DNA of 64,000 nucleotides from an uncultured Coriobacteriia bacterium (GTDB taxonomy: Bacteria > Actinomycetota > Coriobacteriia > Coriobacteriales > QAMH01). A program made the position numbers and the translations under genes. Below, one piece after another: positions 36,066-43,416 of this stretch. Where the stretch lies: contig CAUHSG010000008.1 in assembly GCA_959608885.1 (NCBI GenBank), positions 29,690 through 93,689 on the forward strand, written 5' to 3'. Under the pieces are notes generated by a model. It was not told the DNA's origin and ran no database searches. It saw only the letters and a list, made by a program, of their open reading frames with translations. The first letter of the stretch is position 1. Every line of letters starts with the position of its first letter.

Positions 36066-36395
36066 ATGAACGGACTTCTGATTAACTACGAGTACTGTTC
36101 CGGTTGCCATTCCTGCGAATTGGCTTGCAAGAACGCCCATGACATTCCCCTGGGAATGTGGGGCATCAAGGTCGCTAGCGATGGCCCATGGCAGTTGCCT
36201 GACGGAAGCTGGCATTTCGACAACGTTCCCATTCCGACGGAGTTGTGCGATTTGTGCGCCGCCCGCGTGGCGAAGGGAAAGATGCCCGCATGCGTGCAGC
36301 ATTGCCAGGCCCATGTCATGGAGTACGGCACCTTGGACGAGCTCGAGAAACGTGCCGAAGAGCTCGGACACAAGGCGGTGATTTTCAGACCGTAG
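36066..36395 (+). CDS. 4Fe-4S ferredoxin-type electron-transfer subunit, pair 2
   Basis: 109 aa, starting 9 bp after the catalytic subunit, ribosome site GGAG. Cys pattern YCSGCHSCELAC and LCDLCAARVAKGKMPACVQHC matches its counterpart at 29254-29592. It should be the electron donor to Mo-enzyme 2. Short for a DMSO-reductase-type beta subunit, so a fixed partner with about two clusters. Confidence 0.88.
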   Translation: MNGLLINYEYCSGCHSCELACKNAHDIPLGMWGIKVASDGPWQLPDGSWHFDNVPIPTELCDLCAARVAKGKMPACVQHCQAHVMEYGTLDELEKRAEELGHKAVIFRP

Positions 36396-36461
36396 ACATG
36401 CGCTTTCCGTGATGTCCCAGCTTGTTGGCCAAGGCGTCACGGGAACATTCAAGGAGCTGCG

Positions 36462-36498
36462 AATCCCCGGATTGCGCGGCAACGCAGATCCGGGGATT
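36462..36498 (+). other. 11-bp perfect hairpin between pair 2 and MFS carrier 3
   Basis: AATCCCCGGAT (36462-36472) and ATCCGGGGATT (36488-36498) are exact reverse complements around a 15-base loop that can itself pair GCG with CGC. It lies 28 bp before the MFS carrier 3 start. No U-tract. It could limit read-through or protect the upstream mRNA. Confidence 0.55.
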
Positions 36499-36525
36499 GG
36501 CGTCATCAATCGCAAGGGGAAAACC

Positions 36526-37791
36526 ATGTCAGATATCGAAATGAGTTCGAAAGAGCAGCTGCGGCTCCAACAGGAACGTGAGTTCAAATCGCCCTATCGC
36601 TGGGTTGCACTCGCGTGCATAGGCCTCATGCACGCCGTACTAATGGGAACCATCAATCAGCCGGCGGCATTCGCCGAAATCATCATTGGCCAGATGGGCG
36701 CCGATACCGCCATGTTCGCACAGATATGTACCGTGGGCTTTCTCACGGGTGCCATATTCTCGATTCCCATGGGAATCCTGGCGGACAAGTGGAGCGTTTC
36801 CAAGACCATGGGGCTCGGTCTCGTCATCACATTGATAGGTGCGATCTGGCGTTGCTTTTGCACCGATCCGGTGACCCTGTACATCTCCTGCTTCATCATG
36901 GGCATGGGCTTGGCAGGCATGAACTCCAACTCGCCCAAATTCCTGAAGTCGTGGTTCGGCTTTCGCCGCGTCACGACCGCAATGGGCATCTACGTGGGGT
37001 GCGCCGGTATCGGTGTCGCGGTATGCATGGGAACGATAGGCATCTTTGGAACGATGTTCAACACGTTCGTGTTCAATGCCGTCCTCGTCGCCATCGCGAC
37101 CGTCGTTTGGCTCATCTTCGGACGCACGCCAAAGGCGGTCCAGATGGATAGCGAGGAGTTTAGCGTCAAAGCCGTCAAGGCCTGCCTCTCGAACAAGATC
37201 CTCATGGTAACTTCGCTCGCAATGGTTCTCTTCATGAGCGTTCAGGTAACCTATCAGGCCCAGGCTGCCACCGCATTCCAGTTCATCGGCATCAATCCCG
37301 TGGAAGCGGCAGGTTGGTCCTCGATCGCCTCCCTCGTCGGCATTCCCGGCAACTTCATCTGGACCTACGTCGGCGATAAGGTAGGCCGTATCAAAGCCGT
37401 CCTCATTCCCATCGCGTCGATTGGCTGCATCTTCTTTACGGCATCATGGTTCATGGGCACCGGCCCAATCGTTCTCGTCTTCGTCTGCCTCGGCTACTTC
37501 TTTGGCTTTGCCTCCTGTGCCTTCATGAAGAGCTGCGTTGGCAAAATCCCGACGATCAAGCGCGAGTACATGGGCACGGCGGGAGGTATCCAGACCTTCT
37601 TCCAGAACCTTGGTGCATATATCATTCCAAGCTTCATCCTGGCTCCGCTATGTGGCGGCAATTACGTCACGATGTTCCTCATGGTCAGCGGGATCATGCT
37701 GCTCGGTATCCTCGTCGTCGCGTTCATGCTCCCCGAGCTGGGAGCTAAGGGCAAGCTCGCCCAAGAGCATGCTGATCAACTTGATTCCTGA
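36526..37791 (+). CDS. MFS transporter 3
   Basis: 421 aa, twelve predicted membrane segments, from ATG 36526 (AAGGGG upstream). Loop 2-3 motif GILADKWSVSKTMG is MFS-like. The family resembles oxalate/formate-type antiporters in overall layout (NSPKFLKSWFGFRRVTTAMG), so exchange of an organic anion is possible. It ends the pair 2 operon and is followed by a GC-rich terminator hairpin. Confidence 0.85.
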   Translation: MSDIEMSSKEQLRLQQEREFKSPYRWVALACIGLMHAVLMGTINQPAAFAEIIIGQMGADTAMFAQICTVGFLTGAIFSIPMGILADKWSVSKTMGLGLVITLIGAIWRCFCTDPVTLYISCFIMGMGLAGMNSNSPKFLKSWFGFRRVTTAMGIYVGCAGIGVAVCMGTIGIFGTMFNTFVFNAVLVAIATVVWLIFGRTPKAVQMDSEEFSVKAVKACLSNKILMVTSLAMVLFMSVQVTYQAQAATAFQFIGINPVEAAGWSSIASLVGIPGNFIWTYVGDKVGRIKAVLIPIASIGCIFFTASWFMGTGPIVLVFVCLGYFFGFASCAFMKSCVGKIPTIKREYMGTAGGIQTFFQNLGAYIIPSFILAPLCGGNYVTMFLMVSGIMLLGILVVAFMLPELGAKGKLAQEHADQLDS

Positions 37792-37820
37792 TTTCACATT
37801 TCTGTACGTTCCTTTTTCTC

Positions 37821-37857
37821 ATGGCCCCGCGCATTTACTCCCCCAGCGCGGGGCCAT
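37821..37857 (+). terminator. Terminator hairpin of the pair 2-MFS operon
   Basis: ATGGCCCCGCGC (37821-37832) and GCGCGGGGCCAT (37846-37857) form a perfect 12-bp stem with a 13-base loop, 30 bp after the MFS stop. The tail is only weakly T-rich (acctttgtc). Confidence 0.7.
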
Positions 37858-37867
37858 ACCTTTGTCG

Positions 37868-37936
37868 GCAGGCAAGCTGTCGAGCAAGATCAAGGGAGCG
37901 TACAGGCAAGCCGTCGAGGCGAGGCGACTTGCCTGC
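37868..37936. repeat. Structured palindromic repeat, copy A (short form)
   Basis: Outer arms GCAGGCAAG (37868-37876) and CTTGCCTGC (37928-37936) pair perfectly. Inside are the family segments GTCGAG, AGATCAAGGGAGCG and CCGTCGAGGCGAG. It lacks the central 35-40 bases present in copy B. It lies 104 bp upstream of tRNA-Ala. Nothing else in this stretch is coding. Confidence 0.7.
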
Positions 37937-37986
37937 GCGCCCATAGGGCGAGACGGCCTGTCCACGCACGGTTCAGGAATTCCCCC

Positions 37987-38014
37987 TTGCACCCACGAAG
38001 GGTATTGGTATAAT
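37987..38014 (+). promoter_or_regulatory. Promoter of tRNA-Ala
   Basis: TTGCAC (37987-37992) and a perfect TATAAT (38009-38014) with a 16-bp spacer, 26 bp ahead of the mature tRNA 5' end. Confidence 0.8.
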
Positions 38015-38040
38015 GGCGTTCGCGTCTTTCGACGACCCAT

Positions 38041-38116
38041 GGGGATATAGCTCAGCTGGGAGAGCGCATGACTGGCAGTCATGAGGTCAGGGGTTCGAAC
38101 CCCCTTATCTCCACCA
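38041..38116 (+). tRNA. tRNA-Ala (anticodon GGC)
   Basis: 76 nt cloverleaf. Acceptor GGGGATA/TATCTCC with one G-U pair, D arm GCTC-AGCTGGGA-GAGC, anticodon arm CATGA-CTGGCAG-TCATG giving GGC at 34-36, T arm AGGGG-TTCGAAC-CCCCT, and an encoded CCA end. It reads GCC and GCU alanine codons. It has its own promoter and terminator and stands between two copies of the structured repeat, at the right edge of the accessory island. Confidence 0.98.
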
Positions 38117-38124
38117 AGAACACC

Positions 38125-38148
38125 AGGGGCCTTATGGCCCCTTTTTTG
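38125..38148 (+). terminator. Intrinsic terminator of tRNA-Ala
   Basis: AGGGGCC-TTAT-GGCCCCT followed by a run of T: a 7-bp stem with tetraloop and U-tract, starting 8 bp after the tRNA. Confidence 0.92.
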
Positions 38149-38161
38149 TATGCATGACCAT

Positions 38162-38266
38162 GTGTGCAGGTGGGCCGTCGAGCCGAGGTTAAGGGAGCGC
38201 GCCGTAAGGACCGCGAAGCGGGCCGTCGGGAAGCGACCGTCGAGGCGAGATGGCCCACCTGCACAC
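38162..38266. repeat. Structured palindromic repeat, copy B (long form)
   Basis: Outer arms GTGTGCAGGTGGGCC (38162-38176) and GGCCCACCTGCACAC (38252-38266) pair perfectly over 15 bp and extend three more pairs inward. Inside: GTCGAGCCGAGG, TTAAGGGAGCG, small hairpins CCGC-GAA-GCGG and GTCG-GGAAG-CGAC, then CCGTCGAGGCGAG. The core matches copies A and C but the outer arms are different in sequence and still paired, a sign that structure is kept. It lies 13 bp after the tRNA terminator. Confidence 0.75.
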
Positions 38267-38292
38267 GGTTCGCTCGATCAAGATGGATGCTC

Positions 38293-39066
38293 ATGACACG
38301 ATTCGTCGACATGCACATGCACGCCGGTTTCGCACCGGATCCAGCGGCGTTTGCCCACGAGCTCGAGGACGCGGGCATCGCGGCCTTCGCCAACACCGTC
38401 TCGCCTGGCGAATTCGCTCGCCTCTCCCCCATCCTGGGTGCACTTTCCACCATGCGCCTTGGGCTCGGCCTGCATCCCTGGTGGATCGGCACGCCCGAGT
38501 TCGGCACGCTCGATGACGCGCTCAACGCCTTCGAGACGCAGCTTGCCGTCACGCGCTACGTTGGCGAGATCGGTCTCGACTTCTGGCCCTCCCGTGTCCA
38601 CACGAAAGATGCCCAACTCGAGGTCTTCGCGAAGATCGCACGACTATGCGCCAGAAGGACCGACGTGCTCATCTCGATGCATGCAGTGAAGGCCGAGCGC
38701 GAATTACTCGACATACTCGAATCATCCGGATGTCTCGAGCGCTGCACTTGCATCCTGCATTCGTACGGAGGCCCCTCCGACCAGCTCTCACGCGCAATCG
38801 AGAGCAGCTGTTTCTTTTCCGTGGGAACACGTATGCTATCGACCAAGCGCGGTCGCGAGTATGCCCGCATCATCCCCGAGGGACGCCTGCTCATCGAAAG
38901 CGACCTGCCCGCCGCTCGAGATGAGCCTGTGAACGCATGCGACGTCAAGCGTGATCTCGAATCAGTTCTCGACGGGCTGGCCTGCATACGCGACACCAAC
39001 CACGAACTTCTACGCGAAACCATCAACGCACACAGCCGGAAACTTCTAAGCCTCCAGGCACTCTAG
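38293..39066 (+). CDS. TatD-family metal-dependent hydrolase
   Basis: 257 aa from ATG 38293; ATG 38287 is equally possible, and anything further upstream would overlap repeat copy B. Metal ligands: HMH (H8, H10), the GEIGLDF glutamate, SMHAV, HSYGG and the final Asp in ESDLP. TatD proteins act as nucleases in DNA repair or RNA quality control. Its 3' end overlaps the convergent gluQ by 21 bp. The catalytic strand after HxH is shorter than in classic TatD. Confidence 0.82.
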   Translation: MTRFVDMHMHAGFAPDPAAFAHELEDAGIAAFANTVSPGEFARLSPILGALSTMRLGLGLHPWWIGTPEFGTLDDALNAFETQLAVTRYVGEIGLDFWPSRVHTKDAQLEVFAKIARLCARRTDVLISMHAVKAERELLDILESSGCLERCTCILHSYGGPSDQLSRAIESSCFFSVGTRMLSTKRGREYARIIPEGRLLIESDLPAARDEPVNACDVKRDLESVLDGLACIRDTNHELLRETINAHSRKLLSLQAL

Positions 39067-39984
39067 GTCGACCGTCATATCCCCGCGTGGAATCCTGTTA
39101 GCATCGAAGATATCGAGCAACTCGACGGCACTCATGCTCTCCCCCACCTCGACCTGCCCCGCGAGATGCGCAAGATAGCCGACGATGGCTTCGGGAGCAA
39201 CACCACGCTCGCGCATGCCCACGATGGTGCTGTCGCCGTCGCGCTTGGACAGACGCCTGCCGTCGGAGGCAAGGAGCAGTGGATGATGCGCAAATTCGGG
39301 AACAGGAGCATCGAGCAAGTTGTAGAGCAGCATTTGACGAGGCGTCGAGGAGAGCAGATCGCGCCCCCGTATCACCTGCGTCACGCCGCTGGCGATGTCA
39401 TCAACCACGCAAACGAGCTGGTAAGCGAACACGCCATCACTGCGGCGTAGCACGAAATCCCCGCACTCATTCGCAAGGCTCTGCTCGTGAGGGCCCTGGA
39501 TCGCATCGACGAAAGCGATCGTCTCGTCGGGCACGTGTAAGCGCAGCGCAAAACGATGCTCACCGGCAAGCGCAGCTCGCTCAGAGGCCTCCATTCGGTA
39601 GCACGTGCCGGTATACAGCGGCGTGCCATCTGAAGCATGCGGAGCAATGGCGGCATGCAAATCAGCGCGCGAGCAAAAGCACTCGTAGAGCTCGGCCACA
39701 TCCCCGATACGTGCCAGCGCCTCCTCGTAAGTAGCCACGCGCTCGGTCTGCACGACGGGCTCTCCATCCCAATCGAGGCCAAGCCAATGCAGATCATCAA
39801 GTAACCCTTGTGCGTGGGCGGGATTCTGGCAGCGTTCGTCAAGATCTTCGAGGCGCACGACAAACGCACCACCACCCGAGCGGGCGAACGCCCAAGCGAG
39901 CAACGCCGAAAATGCGTTCCCAAGGTGCATGTGCCCGCTAGGACTCGGCGCGATACGCCCAATGACCTTCTCGCTTGTAATCAT
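39046..39984 (-). CDS. gluQ: Glutamyl-Q tRNA(Asp) synthetase
   Basis: 312 aa from ATG 39984 (AGGGG upstream). Truncated class I synthetase lacking an anticodon-binding domain: HIGH-like SGHMHLG at 17-22, KMSK-like LSKRDG, and the zinc motif CFC with Y-x3-C. It glutamylates queuosine in the wobble position of tRNA-Asp. The queuosine-precursor transporter at the other end of the window fits the same need for queuosine. It overlaps the TatD-family gene tail-to-tail. Confidence 0.9.
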   Translation of the reverse strand: MITSEKVIGRIAPSPSGHMHLGNAFSALLAWAFARSGGGAFVVRLEDLDERCQNPAHAQGLLDDLHWLGLDWDGEPVVQTERVATYEEALARIGDVAELYECFCSRADLHAAIAPHASDGTPLYTGTCYRMEASERAALAGEHRFALRLHVPDETIAFVDAIQGPHEQSLANECGDFVLRRSDGVFAYQLVCVVDDIASGVTQVIRGRDLLSSTPRQMLLYNLLDAPVPEFAHHPLLLASDGRRLSKRDGDSTIVGMRERGVAPEAIVGYLAHLAGQVEVGESMSAVELLDIFDANRIPRGDMTVDLECLEA

Positions 39985-39992
39985 CGCAGCCC

Positions 39993-41048
39993 CTATTCGA
40001 CGTAGGTCGAGCTCACGTTGTAGGGAAGTCCCGCGGGCATAGGCTCTATCACGATGTCGGACTCGGAGGCAAGCCTGCGGAGCCACTCGTTAAAGAGCTG
40101 GTCGGCCTTGACCTCGGTGGCATCCGCGACGATCTGCTCGTATATTTCTTTCGGTATCGTGCGAAGCACGACGGACTCGCCTCCAGCACCCACGTTGAAG
40201 ACGGCATCGCAGTAGATGAGCGTCCACATTCCGTCCACGCTTACAGGCTCGGATACGGTATCGACATCGAGCTCGCCGACAACCTGCAAGTACTCGGTGC
40301 TCATCGCGTCACGATTGGCCGGCAGGGAGTTCCAGCCGGCATGTACGGCATCTCCCAGGCGTTCGAACTCGCCGAGCGTGACATGCTCGCCGGAAGAGGC
40401 AAGGCGGTTACGCACGTTTTGCGCTTCCTCCTGCGAGCCGAAGCGGATGTAATACGAGTCCTTGCCGTTATATGCCGAGGCAGATGCGTTTGCCTGAGCC
40501 TGAATCTCGGCCTCGGTGGGCGTGACGGCGCCGATGGTCATGGTGCGCAATTGCTCCTCGAGCAGGCGGTTGAGCTCGTTCTCGCGCCACGTTTCCTCGT
40601 CGTAACCATAGGAGGCGAGCACGCTGTCCCACGAGTTCACGCCGTAGCGCTTCTCGTAGTACTCCTTCTCCTGCTTGATGACCTCGTCCAGGTCGGTATC
40701 GCCGATTTGGATGCCGAGCTTGGCGCATTCCTGCCGGATGAGCTCTTGCGGGATGAAGACCGTATCGAGAACGTAGCTGCGCAACGACTCGGAAGTGTAG
40801 CCGTTGGACTTGAGAAACTCGGCCCATTCGGAATCAGTCTCGTATTGCGCGTTCTTGTTGCGAAAGCCCTCGATGAAATCGGTAACGTCATCTTCCTCGA
40901 TCACCACGCCGTTGACGTAGGCGGCGACTTGGGGTGGTTGCGTCATGCCAAAGCAGCCCGTAAGCGCAAAAGACACGGCAAGCACAAGCGCGAAGAGCAC
41001 TGGAACGCATGATGCGCGTATGAGACGCTGGCGAATCACGCCACGCAT
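39993..41048 (-). CDS. SurA/PrsA-like foldase lipoprotein
   Basis: 351 aa. N-terminal signal with lipobox LTGC (Cys32), then a SurA-N-type helical domain (YVNGVVIEEDDVTDFIEGF) and a parvulin-like segment around residues 195-290 that is poorly conserved. Probably a membrane-anchored chaperone for exported proteins. It overlaps iorB by 13 bp, and gluQ follows 8 bp later. Confidence 0.8.
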   Translation of the reverse strand: MRGVIRQRLIRASCVPVLFALVLAVSFALTGCFGMTQPPQVAAYVNGVVIEEDDVTDFIEGFRNKNAQYETDSEWAEFLKSNGYTSESLRSYVLDTVFIPQELIRQECAKLGIQIGDTDLDEVIKQEKEYYEKRYGVNSWDSVLASYGYDEETWRENELNRLLEEQLRTMTIGAVTPTEAEIQAQANASASAYNGKDSYYIRFGSQEEAQNVRNRLASSGEHVTLGEFERLGDAVHAGWNSLPANRDAMSTEYLQVVGELDVDTVSEPVSVDGMWTLIYCDAVFNVGAGGESVVLRTIPKEIYEQIVADATEVKADQLFNEWLRRLASESDIVIEPMPAGLPYNVSSTYVE

Positions 41049-41623
41049 CCTCGACCCGCATCGAAGGCGGCCAGGTTGGCATCGACGGTCTTGGGCGGCA
41101 CGCGCTTGGCGATGACCTCGCGCCAGGTATCGGCATCGAATGGCAACGCCGTGGAAAGCGCTCCCATGAGCACGACGTTGGTGGACTTGGGACTGCCCGC
41201 CTCACGCGCGATGCGACCGGCGGGGACCTTCACGGCATCGAGTTCTGCGAGTGCACCGTCGATATCTGCCGGCATGCTACCGGAGCCAATCGCAACGCTT
41301 ACCGGCTCGATGACCTCGTCATTGACGAAAAGACGCCCACCATCCATCGCCAGGAACTGACGGGCACGCAATGCCTCGATAGCCTCGAAGCTCACGATGA
41401 CATCAGCGCAGCCTTCGTCGCAGATCATGGAAGCGACGTCGTCTCCGAAGCGCACGACCGTGGAGACCGACCCACCACGCTGGCTCATACCGTGAATCTC
41501 GGAGATCTTGACGTCATAGCCACTCGCGGCCGCGGTCTTGGCAAGCAGGTCTCCTGCGAGGATGGTACCCTGACCGCCAACACCGACAAGCAGGACCGTC
41601 GTTGTCTTCTGTGCCTGCGTCAT
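41036..41623 (-). CDS. iorB: Indolepyruvate:ferredoxin oxidoreductase, beta subunit
   Basis: 195 aa from ATG 41623 (GGGAGGGGGAG upstream), one base from the iorA stop. Family motifs GVGGQGTILAGDLLA and the SEIHGMSQRGGSV signature are intact. With IorA it converts aryl-pyruvates and CoA to aryl-acetyl-CoA, CO2 and reduced ferredoxin, in cytosol. Confidence 0.94.
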   Translation of the reverse strand: MTQAQKTTTVLLVGVGGQGTILAGDLLAKTAAASGYDVKISEIHGMSQRGGSVSTVVRFGDDVASMICDEGCADVIVSFEAIEALRARQFLAMDGGRLFVNDEVIEPVSVAIGSGSMPADIDGALAELDAVKVPAGRIAREAGSPKSTNVVLMGALSTALPFDADTWREVIAKRVPPKTVDANLAAFDAGRGCVA

Positions 41624-41624
41624 A

Positions 41625-43397
41625 TCACTCCCCCTCCCTTGAGATGCAGCCAAACGGGCATACCTGGATGCACTGCCCGCAACCGATGCACTGGACGGGA
41701 TCGACGACCGCATGGCCTTGCTCATCCTTGCCAATGGCGGGACAGCCGATGCGCACGCACTTGCCGCAGGCACGACAATCGCTCACGACGGCCCTCGCCT
41801 CACGAGAACGATCGACGAGTCTGCACGGGCTATGGAACACGAGTACCGAAAGCCTGTCGCTGGCGGAAGTCGCACGCTTGAGCGCGTCTTTGACCGCTTC
41901 GTAATCCTGGGCATCGACGCTAGTGACCTCATCTGCGCCAAGTGCGAGGCACAGCGCCTCGATGTCGAGTCGCTTGCCGCGCTCGACATCGAGCGGATTG
42001 GCACCGCGCACCTGTTCGTGCAAGGTGATGCCGTTGCACGGGTTGCCCTGGCAGCCCGTCATGGCCGTCGTGCGGTTATCGAGTATGCACAGCGTGCCGG
42101 CCCCGGCGTTGTAGATGGTGCCGAGCATACTCGTGATGCCCGAATGCGCGAAGGTGCTATCGCCGATGACGCCGACGACGGGACGCTTGTTGCGCACGGG
42201 AACGCCGGCGAGCTCGAGGCCATGCGCGACCGAAAGCGAGGCGCCCATGTCGATCGTGGAGTGCACGGCGCTCAAGGGCGCGGTCGCGCCGAGCGTGTAG
42301 CAACCGATATCGCCGCTCACAATCGCCTTCATGTCGCGCAGCACCGTGAAGACGAGGCGGTGCGGACATCCCGCGCACAACGAAGGCGGACGCGGCGGCA
42401 AGTCATCAAGCGGTACATATGCTTTGGGAAGCGCGACGCCAAAGGATTTCCTAATGAGCGCAGGCGTGAGCTCGCCTGCTTCGGGCAACGGGCATACCGG
42501 TGCCTGCTCGGTGACGACGCCAAGGGCATGCACGTGTTCGGCGAAGTAATCGCATGCTTCCTCGACGACGTAGAGGTGGTCGACTGCATCGGCGAACTCC
42601 TTGAGCTTGGCAGGCGGCAGAGGCCAGGAAAGCCCGAGCTTGAAGGTGCTCGCCTGCGGTAGTGCCTCGCGCACGTGCTGGTAGACAGCGCCACTCGCGA
42701 TAATGCCAATGGATCTGTCACGCATCTCGATGCGGTTGAGATCGGTAGCCTCAGCGAACTCCACGAGCTTGCGCGTGCGCTCGATGACGGCCTGCCTGCG
42801 GCCACGCGCATACGCGGGCATCATCACGTACTTGGACGCATCGGGCGTGAAGTCGCGCAGCCGGTCGCCGGTACGCTCGTCCGTGCAATCGACAAGCGAC
42901 TTGGTGTGCGCAATGCGCATCGATTCGCGAATCATGACCGGCGTGTCGAAGTCCTCTGATATCTGGAAAGCACGTTGCACGAACTCGTACGCTTCGGAAC
43001 TGTCGGCCGGCTCGAGCATGGGAATGCGCGCGAAGGCGGCGTAATTACGCGAATCCTGCTCGTTTTGCGAGGAGAACATCGACGGATCGTCTGCGGCCAA
43101 GATGACGAGACCGGCGTTGACGCCCGTATTGCAGGCGCTCAGCAGCGGGTCTGCCGCTACGTTGACGCCGACGTGCTTCACCGTCACGAGACTGCGCGCG
43201 CCACCCATCGCGCTTCCGAGCGCGACTTCGAGGGCAACCTTCTCGTTAGGTGACCATTCACAATACACGTCATCGTAGGTGGAGAGATTCTCGAGGGTCT
43301 CGGTCGAGGGCGTCCCGGGATAGCCGACGCCTACATGCACGCCTGCTTCCCACGCACCCTGCGCGATGGCCTCGTTTCCCGATAGGAGCTTCCGCAT
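41625..43397 (-). CDS. iorA: Indolepyruvate:ferredoxin oxidoreductase, alpha subunit
   Basis: 590 aa from ATG 43397 (GAAAGGA upstream). N-terminal pyrimidine-binding and central domains, the thiamine-diphosphate site (GDIGCYTLG, then GVIGDSTFAHSG and ILDNRTTAMTG), and a C-terminal ferredoxin with CRACGKC and CIGCGQC-IQVC. Substrates are transamination products of Trp, Phe and Tyr. Upstream genes for an acyl-CoA synthetase, ACT protein and PaaK support an aromatic amino acid fermentation cluster. Confidence 0.95.
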   Translation of the reverse strand: MRKLLSGNEAIAQGAWEAGVHVGVGYPGTPSTETLENLSTYDDVYCEWSPNEKVALEVALGSAMGGARSLVTVKHVGVNVAADPLLSACNTGVNAGLVILAADDPSMFSSQNEQDSRNYAAFARIPMLEPADSSEAYEFVQRAFQISEDFDTPVMIRESMRIAHTKSLVDCTDERTGDRLRDFTPDASKYVMMPAYARGRRQAVIERTRKLVEFAEATDLNRIEMRDRSIGIIASGAVYQHVREALPQASTFKLGLSWPLPPAKLKEFADAVDHLYVVEEACDYFAEHVHALGVVTEQAPVCPLPEAGELTPALIRKSFGVALPKAYVPLDDLPPRPPSLCAGCPHRLVFTVLRDMKAIVSGDIGCYTLGATAPLSAVHSTIDMGASLSVAHGLELAGVPVRNKRPVVGVIGDSTFAHSGITSMLGTIYNAGAGTLCILDNRTTAMTGCQGNPCNGITLHEQVRGANPLDVERGKRLDIEALCLALGADEVTSVDAQDYEAVKDALKRATSASDRLSVLVFHSPCRLVDRSREARAVVSDCRACGKCVRIGCPAIGKDEQGHAVVDPVQCIGCGQCIQVCPFGCISREGE

Positions 43398-43416
43398 CGT
43401 AGGTCCTTTCAAGGCT

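Noticed and set aside
35196..36587. A 463-codon minus-strand frame opposite Mo-enzyme pair 2
   Set aside because: Mirror of well-supported genes with Fe-S and molybdopterin motifs on the plus strand.
38041..38116. tRNA-Ala as the attachment site of an integrated element
   Set aside because: No integrase gene in the window and no duplicate of the tRNA 3' end seen at the far side of the island.
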